Counted from the first letter of the stretch, positions 52,918-61,839 are shown. The stretch: DNA of 64,000 nucleotides from Paenibacillus radicis (ex Gao et al. 2016) (GCF_014641555.1 NZ_BMHY01000008.1:191009-255008), one strand, 5' to 3'. Translations and numbers: made by a program. Notes: generated from the letters alone by a model not told the origin.

Positions 52918-54481
52918 TGATGTCGCTGTACTTGAGTTTTTGGAGAAAATGATTCCTTGGAACGACTATGGCTTTCGCGTCGCGCATACCAGCACCAACG
53001 CACTGGAAGCGCTGGATGCGTGCGCTGCGCTAATGCCCGATCTGATCATTACCGATATTGGCATGCCGGTAATGGACGGTGTCGCTTTCATTCGGGCGGT
53101 GAAGGAGCTCAGCCAGCAGCCGAGGTTCGTCATCCTGTCCTGCCATGATGATTTTCGTTATGCGCAGCAAGCGGTCCAGCTTGGCGTTCAGGATTATATT
53201 CTGAAGGAGACGATGGACCCCGAGGCGCTCACGGTACTTATTGCCGGCATGCAGGAGAAGATCGGTTCGGAACGGCGGCTGCACGACGAGCTGAAAATGC
53301 TGCACAGCCGGGCGCACCGCAGCAACTCGGTGCTGAAGGAGCAGTGGCTGCGAGAGCTGCTGTCATCGCCTGTGCCAGACAGCCCCGCATGGACGGATGC
53401 GCTGCAGCCCTTTGGCTTTCGGACGGTGCTGCCTTATTTTATTCCCGTCGTTGGACGGCTTCATGAGGTCAATGCAGCATGGAAGCGTTACGAGAGCGAG
53501 GATACGGTAAAGTTCATCGTCGAGAACGTGGCGGAGGAGCTGCTGGGTAACGAAGCGAATGCGCTGTTCATTAGCGTATCGGCAAGAGAGTTCTGTATCT
53601 TGTTCAATTGCAGCAAGGAGCTCAAGCACAGTCCTTATGAGCGTGTTCGGACGCTCGCGAGGCTCGTGCAGCAGAAGCTGGAGCAAGTAGTTAAGCTTCG
53701 TTATTCCATTCTGATCGGCGGTATCGAAGCTGAACGCTCCGGCGTCAGGCGGCAGATTGGCGGCATGCTGCAAGCGACGGACCGGTTCTTTTATTTGCGG
53801 GACCCTCAGTTCATGACGATGGAGGAAGCCGGGCGGCTTACTTTTCACGAGGAGGAGCCGTTATCCTTCTATTACGAATATTCGGAGCGGATCAACCGGA
53901 CGATTATCGAAGCAAATATCGATGTTCCCGAGGCTGTCGAACCGTTTATTCATTTTATTTCGATCCACAAGTTCGAGCCGAAGGCGGTCAAGCGGTTCGT
54001 CTTCAAGCTTGCGCTCGATACGATGATGAAGCTGAAGGATACCCGGCATTATACGAATGAAAAGGTACAGAACGAACTGGACCAGCTAGGCAACGTCAGC
54101 GAGCTTCGGGAATGGCTGGTCGGCTTCGTGCAGGAAGCGGTGGGCTTGATGGAGCAAATCGCCAAGCAAAGCAAGAAGGTTGAAATTATTGACGCGCAAA
54201 AATTTGTCCGGCAGCATCTCGACCGGAAAATTTCGCTGGAGGAAGTGGCGGCGCATTTGCATTTGAATCCCAGCTATTTCAGCCGTTTGTTCAAGAAGGA
54301 GACGGGTCAAAACTTTATCGAATATGTGACCCGCAGCAAAATGGAGAAGGCACGGGAGCTGCTGAACGGCTCGGACCGGACGATGGAGCAGGTGGCACAG
54401 CAGCTCGGCTACGAGAATAGAAGCTATTTCGTCAAATTGTTCAAGGAGCATTATGGCGTTCTCCCAAGCAAATATGTATAG
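52892..54481 (+). CDS. YesN-like response regulator with AraC-type output, third pair
   Basis: A 529-residue regulator. Receiver domain with acidic DDD at 8-10 and phospho-acceptor Asp55 (LIITDIGMPVMDG), long middle region, and C-terminal AraC-type HTH pair (LNPSYFSRLFKKETGQNFIEY, YENRSYFVKLFKEHYGVLPSKY). Its start lies inside the kinase gene with AGGAGG about 9 nt upstream, indicating translational coupling. It probably activates importer D. Confidence 0.93.
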   Translation: MNTVALVDDDVAVLEFLEKMIPWNDYGFRVAHTSTNALEALDACAALMPDLIITDIGMPVMDGVAFIRAVKELSQQPRFVILSCHDDFRYAQQAVQLGVQDYILKETMDPEALTVLIAGMQEKIGSERRLHDELKMLHSRAHRSNSVLKEQWLRELLSSPVPDSPAWTDALQPFGFRTVLPYFIPVVGRLHEVNAAWKRYESEDTVKFIVENVAEELLGNEANALFISVSAREFCILFNCSKELKHSPYERVRTLARLVQQKLEQVVKLRYSILIGGIEAERSGVRRQIGGMLQATDRFFYLRDPQFMTMEEAGRLTFHEEEPLSFYYEYSERINRTIIEANIDVPEAVEPFIHFISIHKFEPKAVKRFVFKLALDTMMKLKDTRHYTNEKVQNELDQLGNVSELREWLVGFVQEAVGLMEQIAKQSKKVEIIDAQKFVRQHLDRKISLEEVAAHLHLNPSYFSRLFKKETGQNFIEYVTRSKMEKARELLNGSDRTMEQVAQQLGYENRSYFVKLFKEHYGVLPSKYV

Positions 54482-54487
54482 CTAATC

Positions 54488-54524
54488 GGCTGCTTCAGAT
54501 CTTTTCTCTGGAGCGGCCTTTTTT
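54488..54524 (+). terminator. Terminator after the third YesM/YesN pair
   Basis: A 12-bp stem with wobble pairs (54488-54499 with 54507-54518), followed by six T. Confidence 0.88.
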
Positions 54525-54695
54525 GTATATGAAGCCCTCCGCAGGCAAGCCGCTATTCCAAAGTGTACCTCTGTCTAACTCTACACTGCTGATGTAACAT
54601 GAAGGCAGGAGGCCAGTTTCGTTATCTTGCTATTCTACTCCCGAAATCACACAAACGATACTTTTCGAGGCTATACTATAGGCGAGGTGAAGCCC

Positions 54696-55271
54696 ATGAA
54701 CGAGAATGAGCTGCCGTTGACGGATGAGCGATGGCAAGCGATTGTAAGCAATGACACGGCGTATAATAACCGATTTATTTATGCAATTAAGACGACGGGC
54801 ATCTTTTGCAAGCCGAGCTGTAAATCCAGAATACCCAATCGGGAAAATGTCCGGATCTACGCGAATGCGGAGCAGGCCCATGACGCCGGCTTCCGTCCTT
54901 GCAAACGGTGCAAGCCGACGGGCGAACGGCTGCCGGATCAGGAGTGGGTAGCCGTTGCGGCGCAATATATCAACAAGCATTATAACGAGCCGCTTCCTCT
55001 GCAGACGATAGCCGACGCTTGCCACGGCAGCCCGTATCATTTGCAGCGAACGTTCAAGCGCATTATGGGGGTTTCGCCTTCCGGCTATGTTCAGCAGATG
55101 AGAATATCGAAGGCGCAGCAGCTTTTGAACGAGACGAACCATTCGGTAGCGGGAATTGCAGCGGCAGTTGGGATGCCGAATGTCGCGTATTTTATAACGC
55201 TATTTAAGAATACAACAGGCTGTACGCCCATAGAATACCGGCTGCGCAGCAGCCGAAATGAGATCGGATAG
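54696..55271 (+). CDS. adaA: Methylphosphotriester-DNA methyltransferase and activator
   Basis: A 191-residue Ada N-terminal half with AraC HTH: it takes methyl groups from DNA phosphotriesters and then activates alkylation-repair genes. The zinc cysteines fall at Cys38, Cys42, Cys69 and Cys72 (FCKPSC, PCKRCK), the same numbering as E. coli Ada, which supports the start at 54696 (GAGGTG upstream). Cys38 is the methyl acceptor by homology. The HTH part (about 85-185) includes GSPYHLQRTFKRIMGVSPSGY. It is first of four tightly packed genes. Confidence 0.95.
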   Translation: MNENELPLTDERWQAIVSNDTAYNNRFIYAIKTTGIFCKPSCKSRIPNRENVRIYANAEQAHDAGFRPCKRCKPTGERLPDQEWVAVAAQYINKHYNEPLPLQTIADACHGSPYHLQRTFKRIMGVSPSGYVQQMRISKAQQLLNETNHSVAGIAAAVGMPNVAYFITLFKNTTGCTPIEYRLRSSRNEIG

Positions 55272-55281
55272 GTGATGGATA

Positions 55282-55830
55282 ATGGAACAGGCAAATGAAC
55301 GGAAAATTTATTGGGCGTTTTTAATCCATGGGCAATGGAGGCTTTACGTGGCGGCAACTTCAAAGGGGTTATGCTATGTAGGTTCGCCTGGCAAGCCCTA
55401 TAAGGAAATGAGCGAGTCTGTGAGCCGTCGTTATCCTCGTCACGAATGGGAGCAGAACGACGAAGCTGTACAGCCCTATATGTTGCAATTGAAGCAATAT
55501 ATCGATGGAGAGCGCAGGGATTTTACGATTCCGTTTGATTTGGGCGGGACGCCATTCCAGAGTGCCGTATGGGAGGCTTTGCAGCACATACCGTACGGCG
55601 AGACTTGTTCGTATTCGGATATCGCGGAGCAGATCGGCAAGCCGTCCTCCGTAAGGGCAGTTGGGACCGCGATCGGTGCGAATCCGATTCTGATTACGGT
55701 GCCTTGTCACCGCGTTATTGGTAAAAACGGTACACTTACCGGCTATCGCGGCGGTCTGGAGATGAAGGTCGAGCTTCTTCGTCTGGAGCGGAAGAGCCTT
55801 GTTGCCGAAAGGAGCGTTCAGCATGCCTGA
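55282..55830 (+). CDS. adaB: O6-methylguanine-DNA methyltransferase
   Basis: A 182-residue suicide methyltransferase that repairs O6-methylguanine. The acceptor Cys142 lies in VPCHRVIG, and the DNA-recognition helix region PSSVRAVGTAIGANP precedes it. It starts 10 bp after adaA and its 3' end overlaps the next gene by 8 bp. Split adaA and adaB genes are the Bacillus arrangement. Confidence 0.95.
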   Translation: MEQANERKIYWAFLIHGQWRLYVAATSKGLCYVGSPGKPYKEMSESVSRRYPRHEWEQNDEAVQPYMLQLKQYIDGERRDFTIPFDLGGTPFQSAVWEALQHIPYGETCSYSDIAEQIGKPSSVRAVGTAIGANPILITVPCHRVIGKNGTLTGYRGGLEMKVELLRLERKSLVAERSVQHA

Positions 55831-56536
55831 TGGGCTTTCTAAGCGGCTTGCCGGCATGGATTGGACTCGGTTGCAGCAGGAACTGGACGAGCGCGGCTAC
55901 GCTGTCATCCCCGCTTTGCTGGATAATGAGCAGTGCGAGAAACTGATTTCCGCTTACGAGGATGAAGCCTTGTATCGCAAGACGATTCGTATGGCGAGAT
56001 ACTCATTCGGAGAGGGCGAGTACAAGTATTTCTCCTCCCCGCTGCCGGACCTGTTGCAGACGCTTCGTGAAGGGCTGTATCCTGAGCTGGCGAAAGCCGC
56101 TAACCGGTGGAAGGAGAGGCTAGGCCGGGGAATGAGTTACCCGGAGCAGCTTTCCCGCTTTTTGGCGCTGTGCCAGGAGCAGGGGCAGCTGCATCCCACT
56201 CCGCTCATTCTGAAATATGAAGCGGGAGGCTATAATTGCTTGCATCAGGATTTGTATGGAGATGTTTATTTTCCATTTCAAACGGTTATTGCTTTGAATC
56301 AGACGGGTTCGGACTATGCAGGCGGTGAATTTATGCTGGTGGAGCAGAGGCCGAGGGCGCAAAGCCGCGGACACGTCATTCGTCTCGAGCAAGGAGAGGC
56401 GCTTGTTTTTCCTACGCAATACCGGCCTGTTCAAGGCAGCCGCGGCTATTACCGGACAACGCTGCGCCACGGCGTCAGCACGATTACTGAGGGAACCCGT
56501 TACAGCCTGGGAGTGATTTTTCATGACGCAAAGTGA
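55823..56536 (+). CDS. 2-oxoglutarate/Fe(II) dioxygenase of the ada operon
   Basis: A 237-residue dioxygenase. The iron and 2-oxoglutarate ligands are visible: His141 and Asp143 (CLHQDLYGD), His216 (TTLRHGVS) and Arg226 (RYSLGVIFHD). It is not AlkB itself but resembles the COG3826-type proteins found near ada genes. A role in oxidative removal of alkyl groups is inferred from its place between adaB and a radical SAM gene. AAAGGAG lies 8 nt upstream; it overlaps adaB by 8 bp and the next gene by 14 bp. Confidence 0.85.
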   Translation: MPDGLSKRLAGMDWTRLQQELDERGYAVIPALLDNEQCEKLISAYEDEALYRKTIRMARYSFGEGEYKYFSSPLPDLLQTLREGLYPELAKAANRWKERLGRGMSYPEQLSRFLALCQEQGQLHPTPLILKYEAGGYNCLHQDLYGDVYFPFQTVIALNQTGSDYAGGEFMLVEQRPRAQSRGHVIRLEQGEALVFPTQYRPVQGSRGYYRTTLRHGVSTITEGTRYSLGVIFHDAK

Positions 56537-57344
56537 GATTTTGTACAAAAATGCGAAAACGCTGCTTAATAAAGGAACCGGCCTGCTATCGGGCTATACT
56601 CATTCTTTGAATCCCTATGGAGGCTGTGTCTTCGGCTGTTCTTATTGCTATGTCAGGGAGATGCCAGTGGCGCTGTTTCATGAAGGAGAATGGGGCTCAT
56701 GGATTGATGTAAAGCAAAACGCGGCCGAGCTTCTGCGCAAGGAACTGCGGCGTGCAAAGGCCAAAGGCAAAGTAACGATCTTTATGTCGTCCAGCACGGA
56801 CCCGTATCAGCCGATTGAATATAAGGAGCAAATTACGAGATCGCTGCTGGAGGCGATGGTCGAAGATCCGCCTGATTTTTTGCTGGTGCAAACCCGAAGT
56901 CCGCTCGTCAGACGGGATATTGACTTGCTTCTTAAGCTAGGGGAGCGGGTTAGGGTCAGCATGACGATCGAGACTGACCGCGAAGATATTCGCAAGCATT
57001 TCACACCGGGTGCGCCGCCTATCGCGGCAAGGCTGGAAACGCTCCGGCTGTTGGCCGAGGCAGGCGTAGCTGCGCAAGCGACAATTGCTCCTGTGCTGCC
57101 GAGCACGGAGCAGTTTGCCGAGCTGTTGAGGCCGCTCGTCCATCGTGTATGCGTAGACGATTATTTTATGGGAGACGGCAGCGGAGGCAGACGGACGAGA
57201 AAGCTCGGTATCCGTTCCCTTTACGAAGAGCTTGGTTTGGAGGACTGGTATAGCCCTGCCGCTAACCAAATCATATACGACAGACTGCTGCAGGTATTTT
57301 CTGCCGAGCAAGTGTATGTAGGCCAGCGAGGGTTTGAGCCTTGA
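56523..57344 (+). CDS. Radical SAM protein, spore-photoproduct-lyase-like (COG1533 type)
   Basis: A 273-residue radical SAM enzyme. The 4Fe-4S cysteines are Cys35, Cys39 and Cys42 in GGCVFGCSYCYV (CxxxCxxC). SSSTDPYQPIE and the following barrel pattern are typical of the SplB/COG1533 group. SplB repairs spore thymine dimers in DNA; most COG1533 members are uncharacterised. It overlaps the dioxygenase gene by 14 bp, so both are surely coexpressed with adaAB. A DNA-repair role is likely but not shown by sequence. Confidence 0.85.
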   Translation: MTQSEILYKNAKTLLNKGTGLLSGYTHSLNPYGGCVFGCSYCYVREMPVALFHEGEWGSWIDVKQNAAELLRKELRRAKAKGKVTIFMSSSTDPYQPIEYKEQITRSLLEAMVEDPPDFLLVQTRSPLVRRDIDLLLKLGERVRVSMTIETDREDIRKHFTPGAPPIAARLETLRLLAEAGVAAQATIAPVLPSTEQFAELLRPLVHRVCVDDYFMGDGSGGRRTRKLGIRSLYEELGLEDWYSPAANQIIYDRLLQVFSAEQVYVGQRGFEP

Positions 57345-57360
57345 TGTCCATTCATAGATA

Positions 57361-57395
57361 ACGACCCGAAGCGAGGAGCTGCTTCGGGTCGTTTG
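57361..57395. terminator. Terminator between ada operon and MBL gene
   Basis: A perfect 12-bp stem (57361-57372 with 57381-57392) with an 8-nt loop and a short T tract. It is placed to serve both convergent units. Confidence 0.8.
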
Positions 57396-57411
57396 TGCGC
57401 TGAAGGCTTGT

Positions 57412-58155
57412 TTACTTGCTTTCTTGCGTCAAATGAAGGATTTGCTCTCTAATGTTCTCATGGCTCAAACCGCCGTGATAGCAAATAACGTTCTCGATAT
57501 CGAGCTCTAGAAATTTAGACAGGGAGCGGATTGCCGTTTCCATATCCGGTGTATTCTGCTCGACGGGCTCGCGTAAATGGCCTTCGGAGGATACCATGGC
57601 ATCTGCGGCGATAAGCGTCTTGCTCTCTTGCAAATAGAGGCTGATGTGGCCCGGCGTATGACCAGGCGTGAATACGACTTGGATGCCGCCGAAATCCGGC
57701 AATACCTGACCGTCCTCCAGAAGCTGATCTACTGGAATCTTAGGCTGATTTCGAAAAATTTCGAGCGCTTTATCAAGCTCTTCTTCCGGCAGGTGGGACA
57801 GCAGCTTAGCCATCCGTTCCGGATTGGATTTCACTAGCGGAAGCTTGCCTTCAATATAAGGCTGATCGAGCTCGTGTGCGTAGACGGGAACCGGTTTGCC
57901 GGCTGCATGAATGATTTCCAGAACGCCTCCGGTATGATCCAGATCCTGATGTGTAACGATAATCGCCTTCAACTGAGAAGGTGCTATACCAGCCTTGTCC
58001 ATCGCATCCACGATGAGCTGGCTTTGGCCTGGCATGCCCGCATCGACCAGAATAGCCGAATTTTCGTCATAAATGAGTGTCGGATTGAGCACCATAGGTC
58101 CACGAGGGCTTGTCACATGAATCTCCAGCATTTCGACTCCGTTTGCAATTTTCAT
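57412..58155 (-). CDS. Metallo-beta-lactamase fold hydrolase
   Basis: A 247-residue metallohydrolase. The metal motif reads THQDLDH (His69, Asp71, Asp73, His74), with Asp in place of the usual second His, then His166 (TPGHTPGH) and Asp185 (AADAM). The substrate is unknown; glyoxalase II-like or lactonase-like roles are possible. The ATG at 58155 is used; a TTG at 58161 is an alternative, since GGAGG lies closer to it. A perfect consensus promoter lies about 90 bp upstream. Confidence 0.85.
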   Translation of the reverse strand: MKIANGVEMLEIHVTSPRGPMVLNPTLIYDENSAILVDAGMPGQSQLIVDAMDKAGIAPSQLKAIIVTHQDLDHTGGVLEIIHAAGKPVPVYAHELDQPYIEGKLPLVKSNPERMAKLLSHLPEEELDKALEIFRNQPKIPVDQLLEDGQVLPDFGGIQVVFTPGHTPGHISLYLQESKTLIAADAMVSSEGHLREPVEQNTPDMETAIRSLSKFLELDIENVICYHGGLSHENIREQILHLTQESK

Positions 58156-58247
58156 TGCCAATCAGCCTCCTCTTTCGTTCCATCTAAACTTGAAAACACT
58201 ATAGTTATCTCATATATCGAAAGTGAAAGTCAAATGTAAAATATTAA

Positions 58248-58276
58248 ATTATATCACAAAAATAATTATTTGTCAA
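58248..58276 (-). promoter_or_regulatory. Consensus SigA promoter of the MBL gene
   Basis: On the minus strand: TTGACA (58271-58276), a 17-bp spacer and TATAAT (58248-58253), an exact match to the housekeeping consensus. Confidence 0.85.
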
Positions 58277-58509
58277 TAGTCTGAGTTAGGATTTTTGAGA
58301 AAAACAGGCAAGGTGTCTGTTGACTTTATACGATCATATTTTGCCCCGTTGCAAAATAGTTAGCCCGTCCAAAGTGTATTGCCCCGCCGTAACAATGCTA
58401 GATTTAAGCAACACTGTTTCTCTAGACCCACACGTATCCCCATTTGTATAATGGTCAAGTGTCAAAAAAAGCTTATGGACAGCGAATGAATAAAAGGGGC
58501 TTACGCAGC
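58277..58509. other. Intergenic region before the CDF gene with an inverted repeat
   Basis: Holds a perfect 8-bp inverted repeat TATTTTGC-N6-GCAAAATA (58337-58358), a possible regulator site, and a TATAAT at 58447-58452 without a good -35. No gene is seen here. Confidence 0.4.
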
Positions 58510-59424
58510 ATGAACCAAAAGAGCAATTCAACAGGCACGTTTGCAATTGCAATCAGTCTGATCAGCAATTTACTGTTAACGATTCTGAAATTGGCAATCG
58601 GCCTGATGGTAGGCAGCCAGGTGCTTCTGGCGGACGGCATTCATAACGCCGGGGATGTCGTAGCAGCGGCCGCTGCCTTGAGCGCGACAATTATCGCCAG
58701 AAAACCGAGAGACAACGACCATCCTTACGGTCATGGCAAAGCCGAAGTGATTGGCTCCGCTATCGTAGCCGTTATTATGATTATTGCGGCCTTTTATATT
58801 GCTTATCATTCCGTTGAATCCTTTTTCCATCCTGCTGTGCAAGCAAGCTATTTAGCATTGGCTGTAGCAGCGGTATCGCTGATATGGAAGCAATGGCTAT
58901 ACCTGTATTGCATCCGTCTAGGCAAACAAATGAATAATAAAAGCTTAATTGCTACGGCTTACGACCATCTTGCCGATGTCTATGCATCGATCGCGGCGGT
59001 TGTTGGTGTCGGAGCTGCGCTCATCGGAGACCATTTCGGCATCGCTTTTCTCAGCTACGGCGATCCCATCGCTGGAATTATCGTCGCGTACTTCATCTTG
59101 AAGCTCGCCTACCATATGGGGAAAGAAGCGATTGACATCCTCATGGATAAAATGGTGGAGCAGGAGAAGTTGGACCTCTACGAGCATCTCGTCATTTCCG
59201 TGCCGGAAGTAAAACGAATCGACCGTATCCGTGCAAGGGAGCACGGTCACTACATCATTATCGACGTACGTGTCGGCATTCCTGCGGATTTGAACATCCA
59301 GGAAGGCCATGACGTTTCCAAAAAAATCAAAACGACGATTATGGAGCAGCATGACGATGTCGAGGAGGTGCTTGTGCATCTGAATCCTTGGTATGAAGAT
59401 GAAGAAGATCAATTGTTGAAATAA
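58510..59424 (+). CDS. Cation diffusion facilitator family metal transporter
   Basis: A 304-residue membrane antiporter with six helices (about 10-205) and a cytoplasmic domain (about 210-304). Metal-site residues are Asp42, His45 and Asp49 (ADGIHNAGD) and Asp152, His153 and Asp156 (YDHLAD); the histidine-rich HPYGHGKAE loop at 71-79 is conserved. It exports divalent metals (zinc, manganese, cobalt or iron); which one cannot be told. The start at 58510 has AGGGG about 10 nt upstream; longer in-frame starts lack a site. Confidence 0.9.
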   Translation: MNQKSNSTGTFAIAISLISNLLLTILKLAIGLMVGSQVLLADGIHNAGDVVAAAAALSATIIARKPRDNDHPYGHGKAEVIGSAIVAVIMIIAAFYIAYHSVESFFHPAVQASYLALAVAAVSLIWKQWLYLYCIRLGKQMNNKSLIATAYDHLADVYASIAAVVGVGAALIGDHFGIAFLSYGDPIAGIIVAYFILKLAYHMGKEAIDILMDKMVEQEKLDLYEHLVISVPEVKRIDRIRAREHGHYIIIDVRVGIPADLNIQEGHDVSKKIKTTIMEQHDDVEEVLVHLNPWYEDEEDQLLK

Positions 59425-59446
59425 TATATTTCAGGAGGCTGCAGCC

Positions 59447-59842
59447 ATGTCACAGGAGATTTGGATTAACCTGCCGGTTAAAGATGTTGAGAAGTCAACT
59501 GCCTTTTTCAATGAAATTGGATTTCATGCGGATAACGTTGGCAGCGAGAGAGCCAAGCTTGTTGTTGGCCAAACAACGATTCTGCTGTTCCCGAATGCGG
59601 CGTTTGAGAAATTTACAGGTGCAGCAACCGCAGATACTTCCCATAGCGCAGAAGTCATATTTTCCATTGGCGCTGGAAGCAGAGAAGAAGTAGATGCCTT
59701 TATTCAAAAAGTGGAGGCTGCCGGAGGAAGCATCTTTGGCAAGCCCAGTGAAACGGACGGCTGGATGTACGGTGCAGGATTTGCCGATCTGGACGGTCAC
59801 CGGCGTTTTTTACACCCCTATGAACAAAAAAAGAACGGCTGA
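59447..59842 (+). CDS. VOC-superfamily (glyoxalase/bleomycin-resistance fold) protein
   Basis: A 131-residue single-chain VOC protein with the two-module pattern: INLPVKDVEKSTAFFNEIGF at the N-terminus and GWMYGAGFADLDGHRRFLHPYE at the C-terminus. The position where DPDGH is usual reads DLDGH. The function is unknown; members include enzymes and binding proteins. It lies 22 bp after the CDF gene with AGGAGG upstream, so probably cotranscribed. Its last codons overlap the terminator of the convergent htpG gene. Confidence 0.85.
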   Translation: MSQEIWINLPVKDVEKSTAFFNEIGFHADNVGSERAKLVVGQTTILLFPNAAFEKFTGAATADTSHSAEVIFSIGAGSREEVDAFIQKVEAAGGSIFGKPSETDGWMYGAGFADLDGHRRFLHPYEQKKNG

Positions 59843-59858
59843 ATGTTCAGCCGTTCTT
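59825..59858 (-). terminator. htpG terminator, embedded in the VOC gene 3' end
   Basis: A perfect 13-bp stem (59831-59843 with 59846-59858) with a 2-nt loop, followed on the minus strand by TTTTT. The stem includes the stop codon of the VOC gene. Confidence 0.9.
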
Positions 59859-59881
59859 GGGGATTGATCATGGTCTTGGTA

Positions 59882-61762
59882 CTATACCATGATTTTGCAA
59901 ATATCGTTTGTGAACTCAACCGGATCTTGAACCGGCAAGCCTTCGATAAGAAGCGCTTGGTTGTACAGCAGGCTCGTGTACAGATCAACCTTCGTTTTAT
60001 CCTGCTCGTAAGCCGCTTTCAACGAGGCATAAACCGGATGGTTGACGTTGATTTCAAGAATTTTCTCAGCTTTGATATCTTGATTGTTCGGCATCGCCTT
60101 CAAAATTTTCTCCATCTCGATCGTCACTTCGCCCTCAGTGGACAAACAAACTGGATGAGACTTCAATCGTTTCGATGCTTTGACCTTCGTCACTTTACCC
60201 GACAGCAGTCCAGCCATATGCGCGAACAGATCCTGGTTCTCGTTCTCTTCGGCATTGCTGTCCTTGTCGTCTGCATCCGGCTCGATGCCGAGATCGCCGC
60301 TGGATACCGATTTGAATTCCTTCTCCTTGTAGCTTGCAATCATTTTCACAGCGAATTCGTCAATATCGTCCGTGAAGTACAGAATTTCATAGCCTTTGTC
60401 CGATACAATTTCCGTTTGCGGAAGCTTCTCGATACGGGCGATGGATTCACCTGCAGCGTAGTAGATGAACTTCTGGTCTTCCGGCATACGGGAGATATAT
60501 TCGTCCAGCGTGACGAGCTTTTTCTCCTTCGAGGAGTAGAACAGCAGCAGATCCTGCAGCGTGTCTTTGTTTGCGCCGTAATCGCTGTATACACCGTATT
60601 TCAGCTGGCGGCCGAACGATTCGTAGAACTTCTCGTATTTATCCCGCTCGTCCTTGAGCAAGCTTTGGAGCTGGCCTTTAATTTTGTTTTTAATGTTTTT
60701 CGCGATCAGCTGAAGCTGGCGGTCATGCTGCAGCAGCTCACGGGAAATGTTGAGCGACAGGTTTTCCGAATCGACCATCCCTTTGACGAAGCCGAAGTAA
60801 TCCGGAAGCAGGTCTGAGCATTTGTCCATAATGAGGACGCCATTCGAATACAGCTCCAGGCCTTTCTCGTATTCTTTCGTATAGTAGTCAAACGGAGTAT
60901 TCTCCGGAATGTATAGAATCGCATTGTAGACGACTGCACCGTCTGCGCTGATATGGATGTGCTTGATCGGCTTGTCGAAGCCGTAGCGCTTCTCGAAGTA
61001 GAAATTATCGTAATCCTCCGGCGTCAGCTCGGATTTGTTTTTGCGCCAGATCGGAACCATGCTGTTAACCGTTTGTTCTTCTGTAAAGCTCTCGAACTCA
61101 TTCTCTTCGCCTTCCTTCGGACGGCTGCTGGTAATGTCCATCTTGATCGGATAGCGGATGAAGTCCGAATATTTTTTAACAATCGATTTCAGACGGTACT
61201 CGTCCAAATACTCGTCGTATTGGTCGTCTTCGGTGTTTTCTTTAATTTTCAGCGTAATGTCTGTACCGATAGTTGCTTTCTCGGCAGGTACAATCGTATA
61301 GCCGTCTGCACCCGTCGACTCCCACTTGTAGGCTTGCTCGCTGCCGAGCGCCTTGCTGACAACAGTCACTTCATCGGCGATCATAAAGGCGGAGTAGAAG
61401 CCAACGCCAAATTGGCCGATAATGTTATGGCCGTCTTTCGCTTCGTTCTCTTTCTTGAAGGCAAGGGAGCCGCTTTTCGCGATAATGCCGAGGTTGTTCT
61501 CCAGATCCTCTTCGGTCATGCCGATACCTGTATCGGAAATCGTCAGCGTCCGGTTCGCTTTGTCAGCAGTGATTTTCACAAAATAGCTGTCACGGTCGAA
61601 GTTCAGCTGATCGTCTGTGAGCGCTTTGTAGTATATTTTATCGATGGCGTCGCTTGCGTTGGAAATGAGTTCGCGCAGAAAAATTTCCTTTTGCGTATAA
61701 ATGGAGTTGATCATCATCTCGAGCAGTCGTTTGGACTCGGCTTGAAACTGTTTCTTTGACAT
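59882..61762 (-). CDS. htpG: Hsp90-type chaperone
   Basis: ATP-dependent chaperone of 626 residues, the usual bacterial length. N-terminal ATPase motifs are visible: ELISNASDAIDK, DTGIGM and GQFGVGFYS, followed by middle and C-terminal domains. It lacks the eukaryotic MEEVD tail. The start at 61762 has GGAG 7 nt upstream. A perfect CIRCE element and a SigA promoter precede it, so it should be under HrcA repression together with groESL and dnaK. Confidence 0.97.
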   Translation of the reverse strand: MSKKQFQAESKRLLEMMINSIYTQKEIFLRELISNASDAIDKIYYKALTDDQLNFDRDSYFVKITADKANRTLTISDTGIGMTEEDLENNLGIIAKSGSLAFKKENEAKDGHNIIGQFGVGFYSAFMIADEVTVVSKALGSEQAYKWESTGADGYTIVPAEKATIGTDITLKIKENTEDDQYDEYLDEYRLKSIVKKYSDFIRYPIKMDITSSRPKEGEENEFESFTEEQTVNSMVPIWRKNKSELTPEDYDNFYFEKRYGFDKPIKHIHISADGAVVYNAILYIPENTPFDYYTKEYEKGLELYSNGVLIMDKCSDLLPDYFGFVKGMVDSENLSLNISRELLQHDRQLQLIAKNIKNKIKGQLQSLLKDERDKYEKFYESFGRQLKYGVYSDYGANKDTLQDLLLFYSSKEKKLVTLDEYISRMPEDQKFIYYAAGESIARIEKLPQTEIVSDKGYEILYFTDDIDEFAVKMIASYKEKEFKSVSSGDLGIEPDADDKDSNAEENENQDLFAHMAGLLSGKVTKVKASKRLKSHPVCLSTEGEVTIEMEKILKAMPNNQDIKAEKILEINVNHPVYASLKAAYEQDKTKVDLYTSLLYNQALLIEGLPVQDPVEFTNDICKIMV

Positions 61763-61802
61763 GAAGGAGCTCCTTTCGATTTGGGGAAGCTTTCGATTTA
61801 GC

Positions 61803-61829
61803 TTAGCACTCATTGCGTTCGAGTGCTAA
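61803..61829 (-). promoter_or_regulatory. CIRCE element (HrcA operator)
   Basis: TTAGCACTC-N9-GAGTGCTAA, an exact match to the CIRCE consensus, lies 40 bp before the htpG start and just downstream of its -10 box. Confidence 0.95.
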
Positions 61830-61839
61830 TTCTTTCTTT

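Noticed and set aside
54672..54677. TATACT as -10 box of the ada operon
   Set aside because: No -35 at 16-18 bp, and transcription would start on the ribosome binding site of adaA.
59843..60817. Plus-strand 324-codon open frame opposite htpG
   Set aside because: Antisense of htpG; begins inside the htpG terminator and has no domain.
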